Positions 15,874 through 24,463 are shown, numbered from the stretch's first letter. The stretch: 43,087 nucleotides of DNA from an uncultured Pelagibacteraceae bacterium (GCA_902557585.1 CACEBA010000002.1:1-43087), one strand, 5' to 3'. Numbers and translations are program-made. The notes: a model not told the origin generated them from the sequence alone.

Positions 15874-16914
15874 ATGACTAAAGTTGGAGAACATATAACT
15901 CTAGATATTATAGGGACTACAAAAGAATATGATCCCTCTTTTTTTGAAAAGGTAATTTACGACATAGCGAAAGCTGCTGAAGTTACTATACTTAATATTT
16001 CTAAATATAAATTTGAACCACAAGGTTTTACAATTTTAGCCTTATTAGCAGAGAGCCATATTAGTTTTCATACATTTCCTGAAAAAGGAATAATTAGCTT
16101 TGATTTTTTTACGTGTGGAAAAGTAAATCCATCTGTTGCTATTGATATAATTAAAAAAAATTTTGAACATAAAAGAATTGTTAAAAAAGAGTTCAATAGA
16201 GACACAAAATCTCTTTATCATGATATTTATAGCTCACCAGGACTACAAAAATCGTACGTAGTAAATGATGTTTTGGAAGACTTTAAATCAAAAGTTGGTC
16301 AACATATTGAAATTCTAGAGTTAGAGCAATTTGGAAAATCTCTATTTATTGATGGTGAAATCCAAGTAGCAACTACAGATGAACATTTTTATAGCTCAAC
16401 ATTTGTGGGTGCAGGTTTAAGTTTAAACAAAAATAATGAAAGAGCTGCCATCATTGGTGGAGGCGATGGAGGGGTTGCAAGAGAATGTATCTCTAAAGAT
16501 TTTAATTTTGTAGATTGGTTTGAGTTGGATCCAGAAGTTGTTGATGTTTGTAATAAACATCTTGGAGATATAGGAAAAAAAGCTACTGAAAAAAATTCTG
16601 TAAAATGTGTTTGGGGGGATGCTTTTGAAAGTATTAAATCAATTGATGATGATACTTATGATCATATTTTCGTTGACCTTAATGATGATCAATTTTGTAT
16701 AGATCTTGCAGCTAAAAATATGGACTCTATGATTAGAATTTTAAAACCAAAAGGTGTGATTACTGCCCAAGTTGGTAGTCAAGATAAGAAACCTAAACAA
16801 GTTGATAACTGGCTTAATGTATTTAACCATCACTTTGGAAATACTAAATTATCTAGAGTTTATATCCCAAGTTTCGATTGTTCTTGGAATTTTTCTTCCT
16901 CAATAAATCATTAA
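15874..16914 (+). CDS. speDE: S-adenosylmethionine decarboxylase-spermidine synthase fusion
   Basis: One 346-residue chain carries two enzymes. Residues 1 to about 115 are a class 1B SpeD proenzyme: LLAESHISFHTFPE with the self-cleavage point E60/S61 that yields the pyruvoyl group, H66, and the catalytic Cys in FFTCG (C81). Residues from about 120 on are an aminopropyltransferase: IDGEIQVATTDEHFYS, the dcAdoMet-binding IGGGDGGVARE (194-204), an acidic FELDPEVV, and VDLNDDQ, whose D268 and D271 correspond to the D-x-x-D of spermidine synthases. Such fusions, including one from Ca. Pelagibacter ubique, have been reported in the literature to be active. Product specificity (spermidine or norspermidine) is open. 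Confidence 0.9.
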   Translation: MTKVGEHITLDIIGTTKEYDPSFFEKVIYDIAKAAEVTILNISKYKFEPQGFTILALLAESHISFHTFPEKGIISFDFFTCGKVNPSVAIDIIKKNFEHKRIVKKEFNRDTKSLYHDIYSSPGLQKSYVVNDVLEDFKSKVGQHIEILELEQFGKSLFIDGEIQVATTDEHFYSSTFVGAGLSLNKNNERAAIIGGGDGGVARECISKDFNFVDWFELDPEVVDVCNKHLGDIGKKATEKNSVKCVWGDAFESIKSIDDDTYDHIFVDLNDDQFCIDLAAKNMDSMIRILKPKGVITAQVGSQDKKPKQVDNWLNVFNHHFGNTKLSRVYIPSFDCSWNFSSSINH

Positions 16915-16973
16915 TTTTTCTTTTTAATTACTTAAATTTATGAAATAATTATCTCTAAATTAAGGAGAAAATA

Positions 16974-17825
16974 ATGAATATATTTAAAAAGACTATTTTA
17001 ACAGTTCTTGCTTCTCTTTTTGTTATCGGAAATGTTTACGCTGACAAAATTAAAATAGGAACTGAAGGAGCTTATCCTCCATGGAACTCTAAAGATGCCT
17101 CAGGAAATCTTATAGGTTTTGAGGTAGAGTTAGCTCAAGAACTTTGTGCAATCATGAAACATGAGTGTACTATAGTTGAACAAGATTGGGATGGAATGAT
17201 TCCAGCTTTATTAATGAGAAAGTTTGATGCGATAATGGCTGGAATGTCAATTACAGCTGAAAGACAAAAAACAATTACGTTTTCGCAGGGGTATGCAGAT
17301 GAAGTAGCATCTCTTGCAGTAATGAAAGGTTCAAGCTTAGAGGGCATGGATACTCCAGAAGGTATAAATTTATCGTTAGGTGGATCTGATGTTAAAAAAG
17401 CTCTTAAAACTTTAACAGGTGCACTTGCTGGTAAAACAGTTTGTACTCAAACTGGAACTATTCACCAAAACTTTTTAGAGTCTGGTGATGTGGGTAGCGT
17501 AAATGTAAGGACTTATAAAACTCAAGATGAAGTTAATCTTGATCTAACTTCTGGTAGATGTGATGTTGCTTTAGCTGCAGCAGTGGCGTTTACAGACTAT
17601 GCTGACAAATCAGGTGAAGCAGTTACTCTAGTTGGGCCAACTTTTTCAGGTGGCGCATTTGGTAATGGTGTTGGTGTTGGAATTAGACAGGGTGGAGATG
17701 ATGCAATCGGAAAACGAGATGCAAAACTTCTAAAAGACTTCAATAAAGCAATTGATAAGGCTAGAAAAAAAGGAATTATTAGCGAACTAGCTATTAAACA
17801 CTTTGGTTTCGACGCCTCTATGTAA
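16974..17825 (+). CDS. polar amino acid ABC transporter substrate-binding protein (ArgT/HisJ/OccT type)
   Basis: The 283-residue protein has a signal peptide (MNIFKKTILTVLASLFVIG, cleavage after Ala23) and the SBP family 3 signature IKIGTEGAYPPWNSKDASG...GFEVELAQ, followed by DWDGMIPALLMRKFDAIMAGMSIT. The Arg in SITAERQK and the Asp in SGRCDVALA are positions that hold the ligand alpha-amino and carboxyl groups. An extra segment of about 20 residues (about 125-145) is present relative to HisJ. It would bind a basic or opine-like amino acid. An AAGGAGAAAATA ribosome site precedes the ATG, the strongest in this operon. A hairpin separates it from the permease genes. Confidence 0.87.
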   Translation: MNIFKKTILTVLASLFVIGNVYADKIKIGTEGAYPPWNSKDASGNLIGFEVELAQELCAIMKHECTIVEQDWDGMIPALLMRKFDAIMAGMSITAERQKTITFSQGYADEVASLAVMKGSSLEGMDTPEGINLSLGGSDVKKALKTLTGALAGKTVCTQTGTIHQNFLESGDVGSVNVRTYKTQDEVNLDLTSGRCDVALAAAVAFTDYADKSGEAVTLVGPTFSGGAFGNGVGVGIRQGGDDAIGKRDAKLLKDFNKAIDKARKKGIISELAIKHFGFDASM

Positions 17826-17838
17826 TTAATTTCAGATT

Positions 17839-17863
17839 TGGCGACTATAATATATAGTCGCCA
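17839..17863 (+). other. intercistronic stem-loop between binding-protein and permease genes
   Basis: A perfect 11-bp inverted repeat TGGCGACTATA / TATAGTCGCCA with a 3-base loop lies 14 bases after the binding-protein stop and ends six bases before the permease ATG. No T-run follows, so it is more likely an mRNA 3'-end stabiliser, processing site or translation brake than a terminator. It occupies the place where a ribosome site for the permease would be. Confidence 0.75.
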
Positions 17864-17869
17864 GTCTAT

Positions 17870-18562
17870 ATGGAACTTCTCGCATTTGGTAAAACTGGTT
17901 GGGGTGATGAATTATTTTATGCTACCCTGATGACCATTGCTGTCTCAGTTACAGCAATGCTAATTGGTTTTATATTTGCAGCAATATTTACCCCACTTAA
18001 ATTATCCAAATATAAGCCATTAAATGTAATTGGTAACTTATACACAACTGTTATTCGTGGTGTTCCAGAATTATTAGTTATTTATCTCTTCTTTTTTGGT
18101 GGAAGTGGAGCAATTATGTATGTTGCCTCCATATTTGGTTATTATGAGTATATTGAAATTAATGCTTTTGTAACTGGATCAATGGCAATTGGAATAATTT
18201 CAGGTGCATATTCTACAGAAGTTTTTAGAGGTGCAATTCAATCTATAGACAAAGGACAGTTTGAAGCTGCAAAGGTTTTAGGAATAAGTAAATTTGCTCA
18301 GTTTTATAAAATAATCTTACCTCAAATGTTAAGACTAGCTATTCCAAACTTAAGTAATGTTTGGCAAATAACTTTAAAAGATACTTCTCTGATTTCAGTA
18401 ACAGGGTTGGTTGAAATAATGAGACAGTCTTATATTGCAGCAGGATCTACAAGAGACCCTTTATTCTTCTATTCTTTTGCAGCAGTCTTATATTTGTTGC
18501 TTACTTACGTAAGTATGAAATTAATTAACAAGTTAGAAGTTAAGTATAGCAGGGGGTATTAA
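17870..18562 (+). CDS. polar amino acid ABC transporter permease (HisQ/OccQ type)
   Basis: The 230-residue membrane protein has about five spans and the family features of HisQ-like permeases: TVIRGVPELLVIYLFFFGG (about 60-78), and the coupling loop EVFRGAIQSIDKGQFEAAKVLGIS...ILPQMLRLAIPNLSN. It would form the inner-membrane channel together with the next gene product, whose start overlaps its stop (TAATG). The ATG lies directly behind a strong hairpin and has no clear Shine-Dalgarno sequence. No ATPase gene is adjacent. Confidence 0.88.
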   Translation: MELLAFGKTGWGDELFYATLMTIAVSVTAMLIGFIFAAIFTPLKLSKYKPLNVIGNLYTTVIRGVPELLVIYLFFFGGSGAIMYVASIFGYYEYIEINAFVTGSMAIGIISGAYSTEVFRGAIQSIDKGQFEAAKVLGISKFAQFYKIILPQMLRLAIPNLSNVWQITLKDTSLISVTGLVEIMRQSYIAAGSTRDPLFFYSFAAVLYLLLTYVSMKLINKLEVKYSRGY

Positions 18563-19239
18563 TGGATTTTGATTTAATGGTCACTAGTTTCCCCAAACTC
18601 TTAGGAGCAACAGTAGTTACTTTAAAATTATTATCTGCATCATTATTTTTTGGATTATTCCTAGGTCTTTTATTTGCAATTTTAAGATTAAATAAAAATT
18701 TATTTATTAATAAATTTGCTTACGGGTATTCTTATGTTTTTAGAGGAACACCATTATTAGTTCAAATTTTCATAATTTATTTTGGATTAGGCCAAATTGA
18801 ATATTTAAGATCAACATTTTTATGGATTATTTTAAAAGAACCTTATTGGTGCGCAATTATAGCTTTTACTTTAAATACAGGCGCTTATACATCTGAGATA
18901 TTAAGATCTGCCTTTCAAACAATAAAACCTGGAATTATCGAAGCAGGTAAAAGCTTAGGTATATCAAATAAAATAATTTTTTATAAAATACAAATTCCAA
19001 TAGCTATTAGACAATCACTTCCAGCCTATGGAAATGAAATTATATTAATGATGAAGGGAACGTCATTAGCTAGCACAGTAACATTAATGGATTTAACAGG
19101 TGTTGCTAAATATATTATTTCAACAACATTTAAACCAATAGAAGTATTTATCGTTGCTGGTGGAATTTATTTATTCATGACTTTTATCATTCATAACGTT
19201 ATTAAATACTTAGAAAAAAAATATAGTTTTCAACAATAA
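18562..19239 (+). CDS. polar amino acid ABC transporter permease (HisM/OccM type)
   Basis: The 225-residue partner permease has the same layout: YVFRGTPLLVQIFIIYFGLG, LNTGAYTSEILRSAFQTIKPGIIEAGKSLGIS and the EAA-like stretch IPIAIRQSLPAYGNE. It overlaps the previous permease by one base. Normally a HisP/OccP-type ATPase would follow; here the next gene, after two bases, is a PhyH-family dioxygenase, so the ATPase must be supplied from elsewhere in the genome. Confidence 0.88.
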   Translation: MDFDLMVTSFPKLLGATVVTLKLLSASLFFGLFLGLLFAILRLNKNLFINKFAYGYSYVFRGTPLLVQIFIIYFGLGQIEYLRSTFLWIILKEPYWCAIIAFTLNTGAYTSEILRSAFQTIKPGIIEAGKSLGISNKIIFYKIQIPIAIRQSLPAYGNEIILMMKGTSLASTVTLMDLTGVAKYIISTTFKPIEVFIVAGGIYLFMTFIIHNVIKYLEKKYSFQQ

Positions 19240-19241
19240 AT

Positions 19242-20030
19242 ATGTTTTTATCTAACAAACAAATCAAAGATTATCAAAATGATGGCGCGATAATTATTAA
19301 AGATATCTTTAAAGATTGGATTGAGCCTTTGAGAACTGGATTTGAAAAAGTATTAAATAACCCAAGCAAGCATGGAAGAGAGAACGTAAATGATAATACT
19401 GGAAGATTTTTTGAAGATTATTGTAACTGGAAAAGAATTAAAGAGTTTAAAGATTGTATTTTTAATTCACCTGCAGCACAGATTTTCAGTGAAGCAACTA
19501 ATTCTAAATTAGCTCAAATTTTTCATGAACATATTTTTATTAAGGATCCAGGCACCAATAAAGAAACACCGTGGCATCAAGATATGCCTTATTATTGTGT
19601 TGATGGTAATGATACAGGAAGTTTTTGGATACCATTAGACGAAGTTGATAAGCAAAATAATCTTAAATTAATTTTAGGCTCTCATAAATGGCCAAAGTTA
19701 ATTAGACCCACAAAATGGTCAAATAACCAATCTTGGTATGATGATGATAGTTCTTTTATGGATTTACCATCATTAAAAGAATTTAAAAAAAATATTTTAA
19801 TTCCAGAATTAAGTTTGGGAGATGCTGTTTTGTTTAATTTTAAAATTGTACATGGTTCAACTGGAAACAATTCCTCTAAATCTCGAAGAGCTTTTTCAAT
19901 AAGATTTATAGGTGATGATGTTAAATATATTGATAGAGGAGGGCCAACGTCACCCCCATTTGATGGAATCAATTTAAAAACTGGAGACTTAATGAGAGAT
20001 GATTGGTTTCCTAAAGTTTTTAGTAGCTAG
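19242..20030 (+). CDS. phytanoyl-CoA dioxygenase (PhyH) family Fe(II)/2-oxoglutarate oxygenase
   Basis: The 262-residue protein has the PhyH double-stranded beta-helix pattern: an early DGAIIIKDIF, the metal-binding HQD (His112, Asp114) in ETPWHQDMPYY, distal His204 in KIVHGSTGNN and the 2-oxoglutarate Arg in SRRAFSIRF. Bacterial members hydroxylate or cleave many small molecules, not only acyl-CoAs. The start is two bases after the permease stop, so the substrate is probably what the preceding transporter imports, or a derivative. Its end overlaps the convergent DUF6165 gene by 11 bases. The exact reaction is unknown. Confidence 0.82.
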   Translation: MFLSNKQIKDYQNDGAIIIKDIFKDWIEPLRTGFEKVLNNPSKHGRENVNDNTGRFFEDYCNWKRIKEFKDCIFNSPAAQIFSEATNSKLAQIFHEHIFIKDPGTNKETPWHQDMPYYCVDGNDTGSFWIPLDEVDKQNNLKLILGSHKWPKLIRPTKWSNNQSWYDDDSSFMDLPSLKEFKKNILIPELSLGDAVLFNFKIVHGSTGNNSSKSRRAFSIRFIGDDVKYIDRGGPTSPPFDGINLKTGDLMRDDWFPKVFSS

Positions 20031-20409
20031 TATATTCTTTAATTTCTTTTATACCTGATCCAGTGTGATTATTAATTTCTAATTTAATCTTCGCTCGATC
20101 ATCGTTTAAAAAATGAACATCCCTAGATAATTTTATAAATTTTTCACCAAAGTCCTTATTTTTTTCACAACCTCTTTTATCGTCCTCTATAATCCAAAGT
20201 TTGGCATTAATTTCTTTTAATTCTTGGAATAGTTTATTTAGTTTGTCGTCAGATTTAACATTTTTTTCTAACTGATCTTTAAGAATCGAATGTTCATTTG
20301 ATATAAATTTTAGTTTTTCAGGATCTTTAATTTTTTCTTGTTTAATTTCTAGGATTGTAATTTTGTCTAAAAGTTCACCTACTGATACTTCTACTATAAT
20401 TTTATTCAT
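20020..20409 (-). CDS. DUF6165 family protein
   Basis: The 129-residue charged, helical protein matches, from memory, the DUF6165 pattern: VEVSVGELLDKITILEIKQEKI near the N-terminus, then LKEINAKLWIIEDDKR (about 65-80), FIKLSRDVHFLNDDRAKIK and the end GSGIKEIKEY. No signal peptide or membrane span is present, so it is likely cytoplasmic. Relatives often lie beside glycosyltransferase genes, and here it diverges from a GT9 gene 32 bases away. Its function is not known. Confidence 0.75.
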   Translation of the reverse strand: MNKIIVEVSVGELLDKITILEIKQEKIKDPEKLKFISNEHSILKDQLEKNVKSDDKLNKLFQELKEINAKLWIIEDDKRGCEKNKDFGEKFIKLSRDVHFLNDDRAKIKLEINNHTGSGIKEIKEYTSY

Positions 20410-20441
20410 TAAATTTCATACTATGTTAAATTGTTATAAAT

Positions 20442-21386
20442 ATGTCTAATATTTTAATCATTAAGCATGGTTCTTTGGGAGATATAGCTCAAGCATGTGG
20501 AGCAATTCAAGATATTTCTGAAAATCACAAAGATGATGAAGTTCATTTGTTAACAACCAAACCATATTTTGATTTATTTAAAAAAAATCCACATATTACC
20601 AATGTTATTTTGGATAAAAGACTACCAAGATTCAATCTGATCTATTTATATTTATTGATGAAAAATATTAAAAAATACAAATTCTCTAAAGTTTATGATT
20701 TACAAAATTCAAGCAGAACATCATTTTACAAAAAAATATTATTCCCTAAAGCAACAAAATTTACATGGTCATCTACTGAAACCACATTACCTGAAGGAAC
20801 TACCAAAGACGATTTTGATAAAGACTCGGTTTTATCTAGATTCGATCATCAACTAAAAAGTTCCGGTATTAATACCAATTATACTTTAAGCCCTGATTTT
20901 TCATGGAGTCAAACAGATATATCTAAAATAAAAAATTATCATCAATTGAACAAATATATTATCCTTTTTCCTTTTTGCTCGCCTCACTTAACGTCTAAGA
21001 AGTGGCCTTATTATAATGATTTAATTTCTATAATTAATGAAAAATTAGAAAATAAATTTAAAGTAGTTATAGCTCCTGGACCTGGTGAAATTAAAGAAGC
21101 ATCAAGTATTAATGCGCTTTGTGTTTTAGATAATGGTAAATCATTAGATATTTCACAGCTAGCGGCATTGATTAAAGATAGTTCATTTGTAGTTGCCAAT
21201 GATACTGGACCTGCTCATATGGCAGCTCACCTGGGATCAAAAGGAATTGCTTTATTTGGCTCTCACACAACTCCTTTCAAAGTTAGTATTGAAAGAGAAA
21301 ATTTTAAAGCTATTCAAGTGGAAGATTTAACAAAACTTTCAGTAAATAAAGTTTTAGAAAAAATGATATTATCACTAAAACTGTGA
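20442..21386 (+). CDS. glycosyltransferase family 9 (heptosyltransferase-like)
   Basis: This 314-residue protein has the GT9 hallmarks: ILIIKHGSLGDIAQACGAIQ at the N-terminus with the conserved SLGD loop, a central ILFPFCSPHLTSKKWP and the C-terminal donor-binding segment VVANDTGPAHMAAHLGSKGIALFG. Members transfer heptose or another sugar to the lipopolysaccharide core at the inner face of the inner membrane. SAR11 envelope sugars are poorly defined, so the sugar is not assigned. It is divergent from the DUF6165 gene and ends 86 bases before the first TTT operon. Confidence 0.85.
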   Translation: MSNILIIKHGSLGDIAQACGAIQDISENHKDDEVHLLTTKPYFDLFKKNPHITNVILDKRLPRFNLIYLYLLMKNIKKYKFSKVYDLQNSSRTSFYKKILFPKATKFTWSSTETTLPEGTTKDDFDKDSVLSRFDHQLKSSGINTNYTLSPDFSWSQTDISKIKNYHQLNKYIILFPFCSPHLTSKKWPYYNDLISIINEKLENKFKVVIAPGPGEIKEASSINALCVLDNGKSLDISQLAALIKDSSFVVANDTGPAHMAAHLGSKGIALFGSHTTPFKVSIERENFKAIQVEDLTKLSVNKVLEKMILSLKL

Positions 21387-21412
21387 CACAATACTCTTCT
21401 TTGTAATAAAAT

Positions 21413-21440
21413 TTGACACAAATCTTAGTTTAATATTAAC
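21413..21440 (+). promoter_or_regulatory. possible promoter of the first TTT operon
   Basis: A perfect TTGACA (21413-21418) lies 55 bases before the binding-protein start. The best -10 candidates are TATTAA (21434-21439, 15-base spacer) or ATTAAC one base later. TGACACAA occurs twice here (starting 21383 and 21414), a possible regulator-binding direct repeat. An AAGAGGATAATA ribosome site follows. Confidence 0.4.
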
Positions 21441-21472
21441 TTTACCATTAAATAATTAACAAGAGGATAATA

Positions 21473-22450
21473 ATGATAAAAAAAATACAAAGCTTATTTC
21501 TTAGTTTTGCATTAATAATAACTTCTTTTGTAGGTCTTGGACAAGTTGCAACTATAGCTGTTGCTGACGATTTTCCTTCAAAACCGATTGAAGTAGTTAC
21601 ACACGCTGGTCTAGGTGGTGGAACTGATACTACAGCTAGAATGTTATTAATTAGAACAAGAAAAAATCTTAAGAATAATGCTTACATCACACCAAAAAAA
21701 GGTGATGGTGGAAACAAAGCTATGTCTTATGTTAAATCTAAACCACGAGATGGTCACACTGTATTAGCAATTACACCTACACATTTATTTAGAATGGCTA
21801 GAGGTGGTGCAGCACTTAATATTGATGACTTCGTTGGAGTTGCACGAACAACTGTTGACCCAATTGTAATTTTTGTGAATGCTAAAAGCCCGTACAAAAC
21901 AATTGAGGATCTTATTAAAGCAGGAAATAAAAAACCTATTAAATATGGTGGAACTAATGTTGGAAGTGTAGATCATATTTCAGGTTTAATTTTTGCAAGG
22001 GAAGCAAAAACTAAGATAGCTTTTGTACCTTTCGAAGGTGGTGGAGCAATTATGACTAACTTAGTAGGTGCTCAAATTGATGCTGCTGGATTAAATTTAG
22101 ATGAAGGTAAAGATCAGTTAGAAAGTGGAGAATTGAGAGTACTAGCCGTAATGGCTGATGAAAGACTTTCTGCTTTACCAGATACACCAACTTTAAAAGA
22201 AAAAGGCATTAATGCATCATTTGCAACTGTTAGAGGTGTGGTTGTTCTTAAAGGAACTCCAGCTGACACAATTGCAAAACTTGAAAAAGGCTTTTTGAAA
22301 GCAATGGCTCACCCAGTTTATCAAAATTACTTGACTGGAGCAGGCCTAGATGCATCAAGTGTTGCTGGTTCAGCTGCATGGGATGCTGAAATCAAGAAAA
22401 TTTACAAGGAAGCAAGAGCAGCCTTGGTAAGTTTAGGTTTAGCAAAATAA
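21473..22450 (+). CDS. tctC: tripartite tricarboxylate transporter substrate-binding protein (TctC family), copy 1
   Basis: The 325-residue protein has a signal peptide (cleavage likely after Ala31) and the TctC/BugT pattern: FPSKPIEVVTHAGLGGGTDTTARMLLI, LAITPTHLFRMARGG, APKS-like NAKSPYKTIEDLIKAG and a C-terminal SALPDTPTLKEKGINAS. It would capture a carboxylate in the periplasm for the TctA/TctB membrane pair that follows. A terminator-like hairpin after its stop separates it from tctB. Ligands of this very large family cannot be told from sequence; the downstream PrpD-type gene hints at a tricarboxylate or related acid. Confidence 0.88.
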   Translation: MIKKIQSLFLSFALIITSFVGLGQVATIAVADDFPSKPIEVVTHAGLGGGTDTTARMLLIRTRKNLKNNAYITPKKGDGGNKAMSYVKSKPRDGHTVLAITPTHLFRMARGGAALNIDDFVGVARTTVDPIVIFVNAKSPYKTIEDLIKAGNKKPIKYGGTNVGSVDHISGLIFAREAKTKIAFVPFEGGGAIMTNLVGAQIDAAGLNLDEGKDQLESGELRVLAVMADERLSALPDTPTLKEKGINASFATVRGVVVLKGTPADTIAKLEKGFLKAMAHPVYQNYLTGAGLDASSVAGSAAWDAEIKKIYKEARAALVSLGLAK

Positions 22451-22467
22451 TAAATATCTAATAGATT

Positions 22468-22500
22468 AAAAAGGGGGAATAATATAATTTCCCCTTTTTT
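22468..22500 (+). terminator. intrinsic terminator or attenuator after tctC copy 1
   Basis: A 13-bp stem (AAAAAGGGGGAAT with ATTTCCCCTTTTT, one G-U pair) and a 6-base loop end in a run of six T. It lies 17 bases after the tctC stop and 20 bases before the tctB start, inside what is otherwise one operon, so partial termination after the binding-protein gene is expected. Confidence 0.8.
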
Positions 22501-22520
22501 AATATTTAAAAATTCTTTTA

Positions 22521-22985
22521 ATGATCAAAGATTTGAAAATTTTATCAGCAATAATTTTAATTACTGTATTGCTATATATTAACACTTTTTCTTTTGATGA
22601 AGTTCCAGAAATTTTAGCTCAGGGTATGCAACCAACCATGATGCCTAGATTGATATTTACTTTAATAATATTTTTAAGTTTATTTCAAATTTATCAAAAT
22701 AAGAATTTGATAGAGGATAAAAAAGAATTAATTAAAAGTAACGCTTTTATAACATTTGGATTTATATTATTTATAATTCTAATAGCTGATAAATTAGGTT
22801 TCTTTTTAACAATTTTATTATTTACTTTTGTAACTCCATTACTATGGCAAAGAAAAGATAAATTTTATGTTCTTTTATATTCAATTGGAATGACTGTATT
22901 TGTGTTTGTCTTTTTTACACTTGTATTACAACTTAAGTTTCCTCAAGGAATATTAGAGAATTTTATAGTCAGGACTTTTTACTAA
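22521..22985 (+). CDS. tctB: tripartite tricarboxylate transporter small membrane subunit (TctB family), copy 1
   Basis: The 154-residue protein has four predicted membrane spans (about 5-22, 46-58, 75-105, 118-140) and the typical MQPTMMPRLIF stretch near residue 37, matching the small TctB subunit. It is found between tctC and tctA as usual and overlaps tctA by one base (TAATG). There is no recognisable Shine-Dalgarno sequence between the upstream hairpin and the ATG, which fits low expression relative to tctC. Confidence 0.85.
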   Translation: MIKDLKILSAIILITVLLYINTFSFDEVPEILAQGMQPTMMPRLIFTLIIFLSLFQIYQNKNLIEDKKELIKSNAFITFGFILFIILIADKLGFFLTILLFTFVTPLLWQRKDKFYVLLYSIGMTVFVFVFFTLVLQLKFPQGILENFIVRTFY

Positions 22986-24463
22986 TGGAATTAATTAGCA
23001 AGATAACTTTAATACTGGATTTAACTACGTTTCTTCTAATTTTAGGGTCTACAATAGTTGGAGTTTTAATTGGAGCATTACCAGGATTAAGCTCAGGGAT
23101 GGCGATCGCTTTATTACTACCATTTACAATTTATTTAGAACCTAACCAAGCAATTGCTGCAATGGCAGCTTTATATTGTGGAGGAACATTTGGTGGTTCG
23201 ATAACTGCAATTTTAATAAATGCTCCAGGAGCCCCTCCAGCCGCGGCAACAGCATTTGATGGATTTCCAATGGCTCAAAATGGTCAAGCAGGCAAGGCGT
23301 TAGGAATGGCAGCAGTTTCCAGTGTCATTGGAGGTATTATTTCCTTAATAGTCCTAATTATTTTTGCACCAACTTTAGCAAAGATTGCATATAAATTTGG
23401 CCCCCCCGAATATTTTGCACTAGCAATATTTGGTTTATCAATGCTCGCATCTATTAGCTCTAAATCCCCGGTAAAAAATCTAATTGGTGGTTTGATTGGT
23501 TTATTTGTTGCAACAATTGGTGTTCATTTAACTACTGGAATATCAAGATTTACATTTAATATTGATGAATTATTTGAAGGTGTAAGCTTCGTACCAGTTT
23601 TAATTGGCTTGTTTGCAATGTCCGAAATTTTTGTTCAAGCTTCAAAAAGTGAACTTTTATTAGAAAGAATAAAATTTTCTGCAATAAAATTACCATCCTT
23701 AACAGAATTTAAAAATTGTGGAAAAACAATATTAAGATCAACAGGTATAGGTACATTTATTGGAATACTTCCAGCTGAAGGAGGCACTGTAAGTGCAATG
23801 ATAGGCTACAATGAAGCAAGAAGGTGGTCTAAAAATAAAGAAAATTTTGGCAAAGGTGAGATAGAAGGTGTAGCAGCGCCTGAAGCAGCTAATAATTCAG
23901 CAACAGGTGGAGCAATGATACCAACTCTTGCATTAGGAATTCCAGGATCTGCAACGACTGCAGTTATATTAGGAGGTTTCCAGATTCATGGTTTAAGAGC
24001 TGGACCTTATTTGTTTGAGCAACAACCTGATCTTCTCTACACTATTTTTTATGGAATGCTTTTAGCTAATTTTATATTTTTAGTATTTGGTTTATTAGGT
24101 GCAAAAATTTTCTCAAGAATTTCGTTAATTCCAAGAGGATTTTTGTGGCCATCTGTATTTGTTTTTTGTTTGGTTGGATCTTATGGATTATCTCAATCGA
24201 TGGTAGATGTTTATATTATGCTAATTTCAGGTGTTGTTGGATTTTTTTTACGAAGAGCTGGATTTTCACCAGCTCCAATAATTATGGGTATAGTTCTTGG
24301 TCAATTAGTTGAAAATTCATTAGCGCAATCAATTATTATTTTTGATCAAAATTTATTTATGTTTTTTACAAGACCAATTGCAATGACATTTTTTATTCTC
24401 ACATTTTTAAGTCTATTTTATAAACCAATAAAAAATCTTTTAACTGAAAGGAAAAGTACATGA
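22985..24463 (+). CDS. tctA: tripartite tricarboxylate transporter large membrane subunit (TctA family), copy 1
   Basis: The 492-residue integral membrane protein, with about 11-12 spans, carries the two TctA hallmarks: GALPGLSSGMAIALLLPF near residue 32, and GTFGGSITAILINAPGAPPAAATAFDGFPMAQ, plus the mirrored second-half motif IGILPAEGGTVSAMIGYNEAR and EAANNSATGGAMIPTLALGIPG. It is the sodium- or proton-coupled translocation subunit. Its stop overlaps the start of the PrpD-family gene (ATGA), tying that enzyme to the transported substrate. Confidence 0.92.
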   Translation: MELISKITLILDLTTFLLILGSTIVGVLIGALPGLSSGMAIALLLPFTIYLEPNQAIAAMAALYCGGTFGGSITAILINAPGAPPAAATAFDGFPMAQNGQAGKALGMAAVSSVIGGIISLIVLIIFAPTLAKIAYKFGPPEYFALAIFGLSMLASISSKSPVKNLIGGLIGLFVATIGVHLTTGISRFTFNIDELFEGVSFVPVLIGLFAMSEIFVQASKSELLLERIKFSAIKLPSLTEFKNCGKTILRSTGIGTFIGILPAEGGTVSAMIGYNEARRWSKNKENFGKGEIEGVAAPEAANNSATGGAMIPTLALGIPGSATTAVILGGFQIHGLRAGPYLFEQQPDLLYTIFYGMLLANFIFLVFGLLGAKIFSRISLIPRGFLWPSVFVFCLVGSYGLSQSMVDVYIMLISGVVGFFLRRAGFSPAPIIMGIVLGQLVENSLAQSIIIFDQNLFMFFTRPIAMTFFILTFLSLFYKPIKNLLTERKST

